Positions 58,806 through 64,000 of a stretch of 64,000 bases of DNA are shown piece by piece (positions within the stretch are counted from its first letter, which is position 1; each line of letters starts with the position of its first letter). The stretch covers positions 310,001 to 374,000 of the forward strand of contig NZ_JYJB01000007.1 of NCBI RefSeq assembly GCF_000956475.1, in the 5' to 3' direction. The position numbers were made by a program, and so were the translations under genes. A model generated the notes under the pieces. It was not told where the DNA came from and ran no database searches. It saw only the letters and a list, made by a program, of their open reading frames with translations. This DNA is from Microbacterium hydrocarbonoxydans. GTDB lineage: Bacteria > Actinomycetota > Actinomycetes > Actinomycetales > Microbacteriaceae.

Positions 58806-60848
58806 ATGGTCGACGTCGCCACTGTGCCCGATGTGAAGAATCCGCAGCTCGATGTGGAGCAGATCAACCAGCTCCTGATGGGCACCTGGGCCGACACGCG
58901 TCGGCAGGCGCGCGAGATGATCAAGGACCCGGCGTTCTGGCGCAAGGACGACCTCGGCAAGGACGAGCACCGCGAGCGCGTGCTCAGCCAGCTGCACCTC
59001 CTGGTCGAGAACAAGGCCGTGCACCGGGCGTTCCCGAAGCGTCTCGGCGGCGAGGAGAACAACGGCGGCAACATCGCCGGCTTCGAGGAGCTCGTGGTCG
59101 CCGACCCGAGCCTGCAGATCAAGTCGGGGGTGCAGTGGGGGCTGTTCGGCTCAGCCGTGCTGCAGCTCGGAACCGCCGAACACCACGACAAGTGGCTCCC
59201 CGGCATCATGAGCCTCGAGATCCCCGGCGCGTTCGCGATGACCGAGATCGGCCACGGCTCCGACGTCGCATCCGTCGGGACCACCGCGACCTACGACCCG
59301 AGCACCTCGGAGTTCGTGATCCACACGCCGTTCCGCGCGGCGACCAAGGAGTACCTCGGCAACGCCGCTCTGCACGGTGTCGCCGCGACGGTCTTCGCCC
59401 AGCTGATCACGAACGGCGTGAACCACGGCGTGCACTGCTTCTACGTGCCCCTGCGCGGCGACGACGGCGCCGACCTTCCAGGGATCAGACGTGAGGACGA
59501 CGGCCTCAAGGGCGGTCTCAACGGCATCGACAATGGCCGCTTGAGCTTCGACCACGTGCGCATCCCGCGCACGAATCTGCTCAACCGCTACGGCGACGTC
59601 GCCCCCGACGGCACGTACACGAGCCCGATCGACAGCCCCGGCCGCCGCTTCTTCACGATGCTCGGCACGCTCGTGCAGGGCCGGGTGTCGCTCGACGGCG
59701 CAGCCTCCTGGGCCTCGGCCCTCGGCCTGAAGATCGCGATCACCTACGCCACCGAGCGTCGCCAGTTCGGCGGAGCCGACGGCCAGGAGGTCGTGCTGCT
59801 CGACTACGGCAAGCACCAGCGTCGCCTGCTGCCCCGCCTGGCAACGACGTACGCGCAGATCTTCGCGCACGACGAGTTCCTGCAGAAGTTCGACGGCGTC
59901 TTCTCGGGACGCACCGACACCCCGGACGACCGCGAAGACCTCGAGACGCTCGCCGCCGCCCTCAAGCCGCTGTCGACCTGGCATGCCCTCGACACCCTGC
60001 AGGAGGCTCGCGAGGCCTGCGGTGGCGCGGGGTTCATGTTCGAGAACCGCCTGGTGGGTCTGCGCGCAGACCTCGACATCTATGTCACCTTCGAGGGCGA
60101 CAACAACGTCCTGCTGCAACTGGTCGGCAAGCGCCTGCTCACCGATTACGCGGCGCAGTTCAAGGGCAAGGATGCCGCGGCTCTCGCGAAGTTCGCCGTC
60201 GGGCAGACCGCGGGCAAGGTGTTCCACGGCGCGGGTCTCCGGCAGCTCGGCCAGGCGGTCGCGGATCTCGGCTCCACGGCTCGCGCGGTCGAGAACGGAC
60301 TGCGCGAGGAGCAGCAGCACGAGCTTCTCACCGGTCGAGTGCAGCAGATGATCGCCGATATCGCCGGCCGCCTGCGTGCCGCGGGCAAGGACAAGGAACT
60401 CGGTGCTCGCCTGTTCAACGAGAACCAGGCCGAGCTCATCGAGGCCGCACGCGCGCACGGTGAGTTGCTCCAGTGGGAGGCGTTCACCGACGGCGTGAAT
60501 CGCGCGACGGACGCTGAGACCAAGAAGGTGCTGACCTGGCTGCGCGACCTCTTCGGTCTGCAGCTGATCGAGAAGCACCTCGCCTGGTATCTGATCAACG
60601 GCCGCCTGTCGACGCAGCGCGCCGCCGCCGTGTCGAGCTACATCGACCGCCTGTGCGCGCGGCTGCGCCCGCATGCACTCGACCTCGTCGACGCGTTCGG
60701 CTACGAGCAGGAGCACCTGCGCGCGCCCATCGCGAGCGGCGCGGAGAAGGCCCGGCAGGACGAGGCCCGTGCGTACTACGCCGAGCTCACGGCATCCGGG
60801 AACGCCCCGATCAACGAGAAGGCCCTCAAGGCGGCCAAGAAACGCTGA
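58806..60848 (+). CDS. Acyl-CoA oxidase/dehydrogenase (peroxisomal ACOX-like)
   Basis: FAD enzyme of 680 residues, with the length and blocks of the acyl-CoA oxidase-like group rather than the ~390-residue dehydrogenases: WGLFGSAVLQLGTAEHHDKW, the FAD/substrate motif MTEIGHGSDVASVGTTATYD (about residues 143-162), FRAATKEYLGNAALHG and GFMFENRLVGLRADLDIYVT. It oxidises long acyl-CoA to the trans-2-enoyl-CoA, passing electrons to O2 or to a flavoprotein. ATG 58806 follows GAGAGGA. Monocistronic; no beta-oxidation neighbours except the acyl-CoA dehydrogenase 37 kb upstream. Confidence 0.92.
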   Translation: MVDVATVPDVKNPQLDVEQINQLLMGTWADTRRQAREMIKDPAFWRKDDLGKDEHRERVLSQLHLLVENKAVHRAFPKRLGGEENNGGNIAGFEELVVADPSLQIKSGVQWGLFGSAVLQLGTAEHHDKWLPGIMSLEIPGAFAMTEIGHGSDVASVGTTATYDPSTSEFVIHTPFRAATKEYLGNAALHGVAATVFAQLITNGVNHGVHCFYVPLRGDDGADLPGIRREDDGLKGGLNGIDNGRLSFDHVRIPRTNLLNRYGDVAPDGTYTSPIDSPGRRFFTMLGTLVQGRVSLDGAASWASALGLKIAITYATERRQFGGADGQEVVLLDYGKHQRRLLPRLATTYAQIFAHDEFLQKFDGVFSGRTDTPDDREDLETLAAALKPLSTWHALDTLQEAREACGGAGFMFENRLVGLRADLDIYVTFEGDNNVLLQLVGKRLLTDYAAQFKGKDAAALAKFAVGQTAGKVFHGAGLRQLGQAVADLGSTARAVENGLREEQQHELLTGRVQQMIADIAGRLRAAGKDKELGARLFNENQAELIEAARAHGELLQWEAFTDGVNRATDAETKKVLTWLRDLFGLQLIEKHLAWYLINGRLSTQRAAAVSSYIDRLCARLRPHALDLVDAFGYEQEHLRAPIASGAEKARQDEARAYYAELTASGNAPINEKALKAAKKR

Positions 60849-60868
60849 CCCGAGTCAGCCGTCGATCT

Positions 60869-60913
60869 GGCGCCTGTCGCCGGAAGCCCTCGCGGTTTCC
60901 GTCGGCAGGCGCC
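60869..60913. terminator. Bidirectional hairpin between the acyl-CoA oxidase and membrane protein genes
   Basis: GGCGCCTG (60869-60876) pairs with CAGGCGCC (60906-60913); an inner stem CGGAA...TTTCCG lies within. It stands between two convergent genes. Confidence 0.65.
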
Positions 60914-60930
60914 GGATCCGTTTCAGGCCG

Positions 60931-61953
60931 TCACCCGTTGGCAGGGGGAACGGGCGGCGCCGGAGGCTGGTTCTCCGGGGACGCAGAGGCGTACTGGTCG
61001 CCGTCCGCGTGCGCGCCGCCGGGATACGCACCGCCGGGATACATCCCGCCGGGGGCGACGCCGGCGCGAAAACCCTCCTCAGGGCCCGCGAACCCCGGGT
61101 GCACCGTCGCCGGAAACCGCGCCGCTCGCGCTCTCGTGCGCACCATCACGAGGGTGTATGCGATGTACAGGACCGCCGCCGCCACGCCCGTGCCCGTCCC
61201 GACGATGCCGAGGAGGCCGAGGGCGGCATCGCGATCGATCGGATACACGACGTTGAAGAGCGCGCTGCCCGGCGTGAACAGGAGCGGCGTGATGATGATG
61301 ACGAAGAGCGCGGGCAGCAGCAGTGCGAACGGCGACCATCGCGTGAAGAAGAGCCCGGCGAGCAGCAGCACGATCCCGCCGAGCAGCAGGCCCAGCGCAT
61401 CGGGCGCCGGGCTGAGCTCGAACCGCTGCATCGATGTCAGGAAGCGGGCGATGCTGAGGATCACCAGCCACGCCCCCGCGAGCAGCAGCACGGGTGTCGC
61501 GAAGAATCCGATGACGTGCAGCGCGGCAGACCGGCTCGGGCGATGGCGGGCGAACCACAGGGCGAGGCCCATGCCGCCGAGAACCGGCAAGAGGGCGGTC
61601 GGCAGTCCGTAATAAGCGCCGTCGATCCATTCGCGCGGAACCGGCAGCTGGTAGGCCGACACGGTGATCGAAGGGAACAGCGCGAAGACCAGGGCGATCA
61701 CCGAGAGCGCGCCGGCGGCGAGGAGACCAGCCGAGCTCCACAAGCCCGTCAGGACGACCACGACCAGCAGGGCGATCCCCGCTATTTGGAGCGCGGTCGG
61801 TCCGACGAGCAGCGTGCCGTCGAAACCGCCGTAGCGGGTGAACGTCTGATACCAGATCAGTCCCCCCGAGCTCAGCAATCCGAGTGCGATCGGCGTGACG
61901 ACGACGCCGATCAGAGCGGTGATGATCCGTGCGGGCACGGTCGATGAGCGCAT
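60931..61953 (-). CDS. Polytopic membrane protein with Pro/Gly-rich tail
   Basis: A protein of 340 residues, [20 protein letters not shown]..., with eight hydrophobic helices up to about residue 285, then a cytoplasmic tail rich in Gly, Pro, Tyr and Ala ([20 protein letters not shown]...). The ATG at 61953 has GGAGGGAAG upstream, whereas the open frame extends 29 residues further without a ribosome site. No family was recognised; such proteins are common in Microbacteriaceae. Monocistronic, divergent from the adh gene at 62061. Confidence 0.7.
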   Translation of the reverse strand: MRSSTVPARIITALIGVVVTPIALGLLSSGGLIWYQTFTRYGGFDGTLLVGPTALQIAGIALLVVVVLTGLWSSAGLLAAGALSVIALVFALFPSITVSAYQLPVPREWIDGAYYGLPTALLPVLGGMGLALWFARHRPSRSAALHVIGFFATPVLLLAGAWLVILSIARFLTSMQRFELSPAPDALGLLLGGIVLLLAGLFFTRWSPFALLLPALFVIIITPLLFTPGSALFNVVYPIDRDAALGLLGIVGTGTGVAAAVLYIAYTLVMVRTRARAARFPATVHPGFAGPEEGFRAGVAPGGMYPGGAYPGGAHADGDQYASASPENQPPAPPVPPANG

Positions 61954-62060
61954 GGGACTTCCCTCCAGAGTCGTACAGCCACGGTATCGGGCGCCGGGCT
62001 GCGCCGGAACCCGCCATGAGCAGGAAGAATAGGAAGGCACGCCACCCGAAAGAGGAGCAG

Positions 62061-63101
62061 ATGACCCGCGTCAACGCCTACGCAGCCCCCCGTGAAGCCG
62101 CCCCGCTCGAGAAGACGGTGATCGAGCGTCGGGAACTCGGCCCGAACGACATCCTCATCGACATCGCCTTCGCCGGCATCTGCCACTCCGACATCCACAC
62201 CGTGCGCGGCGACTGGGGTCCGCAGCGCTACCCGCTCGCACCAGGGCACGAGATCGCCGGAACGGTCGCAGCGGTCGGCGACGCCGTGACGAGGCACCGC
62301 GTCGGTGATCGCGTCGGCGTCGGGTGTCTGGTGAACTCGTGTGGCGAATGCCGCAGCTGCCTGCGCGGCGAGGAGCAGTTCTGCGTCAACGGCGCCGTCT
62401 TCACCTACGGCAGCACCGACCGCGACGGCACCGTGACCCAGGGCGGCTACTCGGAGCAGGTCGTCGTCACGGAGGGCTTCGCCGTGCGCATCCCGGAGGC
62501 CCTGCCTCTCGACAAGGCCGCGCCCCTTCTCTGCGCCGGCATCACCACCTACTCGCCACTGCGTCGCGGGAATGTCGGACCCGGGAGCCGGGTCGCCGTC
62601 GTGGGCATGGGCGGGCTCGGCCACATGGGCGTGCAGATCGCGCACGCACTGGGCGCCGAGGTCACCGTCCTTTCGCAGACCCTGAGCAAGAAGGACGACG
62701 GCATCCGTCTCGGTGCCGACCACTACTTCGCCACGAGCGACCCCGCGACCTTCAAGGACCTGCGCGGTTCGTTCGACGTCATCCTGAACACCGTGAGCGC
62801 GGCGATCGATCTGCGCGCGTACCTCGGCCTGCTCGACGTCGACGGCGCCCTGGTCTGCGTCGGACTGCCTCCTGAGCAGCTCGGCCTGAACGTCGGATCG
62901 CTGATCGGCGGCAACAAGTCGATCTCCGGCTCCAACATCGGCGGGATCGCCCAGACCCAGGAGATGCTCGACTTCTGCGCCGAGCACGGGATCGGAGCGG
63001 AGATCGAGGTGATCCCTGCATCCGAGATCAACGCCGCCTACGACCGGGTTCTCGCCTCCGACGTGCGCTACCGCTTCGTGATCGACGCCTCCACGATCTG
63101 A
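62061..63101 (+). CDS. NAD(P)-dependent alcohol dehydrogenase (cinnamyl alcohol dehydrogenase type)
   Basis: Zinc MDR enzyme of 346 residues in the CAD/YahK group. Catalytic zinc ligands are Cys in [10 protein letters not shown] (about residue 36) and GHEIAGTV (about 58-65); the structural zinc site is [15 protein letters not shown], all four cysteines present. The coenzyme motif is [20 protein letters not shown] (about 178-197). Enzymes of this group reduce medium-chain and aromatic aldehydes, usually with NADPH. ATG 62061 follows AGAGGAG. Probably monocistronic. Confidence 0.93.
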   Translation: MTRVNAYAAPREAAPLEKTVIERRELGPNDILIDIAFAGICHSDIHTVRGDWGPQRYPLAPGHEIAGTVAAVGDAVTRHRVGDRVGVGCLVNSCGECRSCLRGEEQFCVNGAVFTYGSTDRDGTVTQGGYSEQVVVTEGFAVRIPEALPLDKAAPLLCAGITTYSPLRRGNVGPGSRVAVVGMGGLGHMGVQIAHALGAEVTVLSQTLSKKDDGIRLGADHYFATSDPATFKDLRGSFDVILNTVSAAIDLRAYLGLLDVDGALVCVGLPPEQLGLNVGSLIGGNKSISGSNIGGIAQTQEMLDFCAEHGIGAEIEVIPASEINAAYDRVLASDVRYRFVIDASTI

Positions 63102-63224
63102 GGGCCTTCGCTCCCCACGCCCACTCCCGCCGCCGCTTCGCGTCGCCGGGAGCCTCGGGGCGCGTGGGCCCGGCTCAGGGGCCCAGGCGGCGGCGACGTC
63201 GGAGGGGGTCGCTAGCCTGAACGG

Positions 63225-63794
63225 ATGACCTCCCTGATCACCGGACCCGACGACACCGCGCGCTGCGCGTGGGTCGGCGACGACGCCGAGTATCGCCGTT
63301 ACCACGACGAGGAGTGGGGCACCCCGCTGCACGGCAACAGGGCGCTGTTCGAGAAGATGGCGCTCGAGGGGTTCCAGGCCGGCCTCAGCTGGATCACGAT
63401 CCTGCGCAAGCGCCCGCGGTTCCGGGAGGTGTTCGCCGGCTTCGCCCCCGACATCGTCGCGGAGTTCGGTGAGGCCGACGTCGAGCGCCTGATGGCGGAT
63501 GCCGGCATCATCCGCAACCGCGCCAAGATCGAGGCCACGATCGGCAACGCCCGCATCGTGAGAGAGATGGCCGAGGGCGAGCTCGACGAGCTGATGTGGT
63601 CGTTCGCGCCGCCGGCATCCGGCATCCGTCCTCGGCGCCTGGCCGACGTTCCTGCCGTCACCCCCGAGTCGACCGCGATGAGCAAGGAGCTGCGCAGACG
63701 AGGGTTCCGCTTCGTCGGTGCGACCACGATGTACGCGCTGATGCAGTCCGCCGGAATGGTCGACGACCACGTCGAGGGGTGCTGGCGCGCCTGA
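63225..63794 (+). CDS. tag: DNA-3-methyladenine glycosylase I
   Basis: Base-excision enzyme that removes 3-methyladenine from alkylated DNA, 189 residues. The Tag zinc ligands are all present: Cys14 (RCAWVGDD), His27 (YRRYHDEEWG), His182 and Cys186 (DDHVEGCWRA). The helix-hairpin-helix core and substrate pocket are in FEKMALEGFQAGLSWITILR (about residues 43-62, with catalytic-pocket Glu and Trp). The ATG at 63225 is 124 bp downstream of the adh stop. Confidence 0.95.
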   Translation: MTSLITGPDDTARCAWVGDDAEYRRYHDEEWGTPLHGNRALFEKMALEGFQAGLSWITILRKRPRFREVFAGFAPDIVAEFGEADVERLMADAGIIRNRAKIEATIGNARIVREMAEGELDELMWSFAPPASGIRPRRLADVPAVTPESTAMSKELRRRGFRFVGATTMYALMQSAGMVDDHVEGCWRA

Positions 63795-63822
63795 GCGCTC
63801 AAAGACGGCATCGCTCCCCGGA

Positions 63823-63828
63823 TATAAT
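63823..63828 (+). promoter_or_regulatory. Probable -10 element of the protein kinase gene
   Basis: A perfect TATAAT stands in an otherwise GC-rich gap, between two copies of CCCCGG. The hexamer 18 bp upstream, TCAAAG, is only a poor -35. The likely start site is about 60 bp before the GTG at 63898. Confidence 0.5.
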
Positions 63829-63897
63829 CCCCGGTGGGGGAACTGCGCTATCGGTTCGATGCGCCTCTCGCCGTGATCGAATTCGAGGGGAATCGCA

Positions 63898-64000
63898 GTG
63901 GCCAAGCGCACCATGTCGGCACCACCGGTGCTCGCCGGGTACAGCTATGTGCGCCCGCTCGGCTCAGGCGGCTTCGCCGACGTCTTCCTGTACGAGCAGG
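63898..64000 (+). CDS. Ser/Thr protein kinase, N-terminal fragment
   Basis: The first 34 residues of a Hanks-type (PknB-like) protein kinase: GTG start at 63898 with GAGGGG upstream, then PLGSGGFADVFLYEQ, the glycine-rich ATP loop G-x-G-G-F-x-x-V of the kinase N-lobe. The rest lies outside the window, so it cannot be told whether it is a receptor kinase (PknA/B) or another. The TATAAT at 63823 fits as its promoter. Confidence 0.85.
   Translation, partial: MAKRTMSAPPVLAGYSYVRPLGSGGFADVFLYEQ

Overview
The window is high-GC actinobacterial chromosome. The frequent GGATGC/GCATCC coding words, the GTG/TTG starts, the proteins of actinobacterial type (Rv2578c-like radical SAM protein, tandem CrcB pair, LAxTG-type surface proteins, DUF5819/HTTM pair) and a DtxR/IdeR-type iron box all fit Microbacteriaceae, most likely Microbacterium; the genus is an inference. 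No rRNA, tRNA, CRISPR array or prophage was seen. Coding density is high, and almost every gap between convergent genes holds a GC-rich hairpin.

Layout. 1-9.5 kb: a PadR/DUF4097 operon with its own inverted-repeat operator (minus strand), glycogen phosphorylase, a TipA-like MerR regulator with a textbook 19-bp-spacer promoter and an internal TipAS start, a small membrane protein with a nitroreductase, a Rieske-tailed FAD oxidoreductase, the two CrcB fluoride channel subunits and a secreted GH26-like glycosidase. 9.7-21.4 kb: a TetR/RND efflux operon with a palindromic operator, an aldose 1-epimerase, a DEAD-box RNA helicase with a very long charged N-terminal tail, a YaeQ protein, an Rv2578c-type radical SAM protein, an M15 carboxypeptidase and an acyl-CoA dehydrogenase. 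21.6-25.8 kb: a four-gene ECF-type importer operon (fused ATPase pair, EcfT, siderophore-interacting flavoprotein, YkoE-like S component) behind a probable iron box. 25.8-36.9 kb: an XRE/MmyB regulator divergent from a Bcr/CflA transporter, an alcohol dehydrogenase, a second, solitary YkoE-like S component, a large secreted subtilase, a pirin, a lipoprotein, a small acetyltransferase and RecQ. 37.1-44.3 kb: an LAxTG-type surface protein with GEVED and DUF11-like domains, then a TetR-TetR fusion regulator divergent from an MFS sugar transporter/GH3 glucosidase operon.

44.6-58.6 kb is the most distinctive region. It holds a 2240-residue cell-wall protein with 17 Ig-like repeats, a lipoprotein carrying a complete-looking copper amine oxidase catalytic domain, a 1193-residue wall protein with a ~430-residue Ala/Ser/Thr/Asn/Asp tract, and a translationally coupled DUF5819 + HTTM membrane pair that resembles SdpA/SdpB, the maturation proteins of the Bacillus SdpC toxin. 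I suggest this is a surface-assembly locus with its own membrane maturation module. 58.8-64 kb: an acyl-CoA oxidase-like enzyme, a membrane protein, a CAD-type alcohol dehydrogenase, the DNA glycosylase Tag, and the start of a Ser/Thr protein kinase.

Two families of short dispersed palindromic repeats recur both between and inside genes, where they encode low-complexity peptide insertions (TipA regulator, RND pump tail, ECF ATPase, RecQ N-terminus). Coordinates come from reading the sequence by eye. Family assignments rest on motifs, not database searches.
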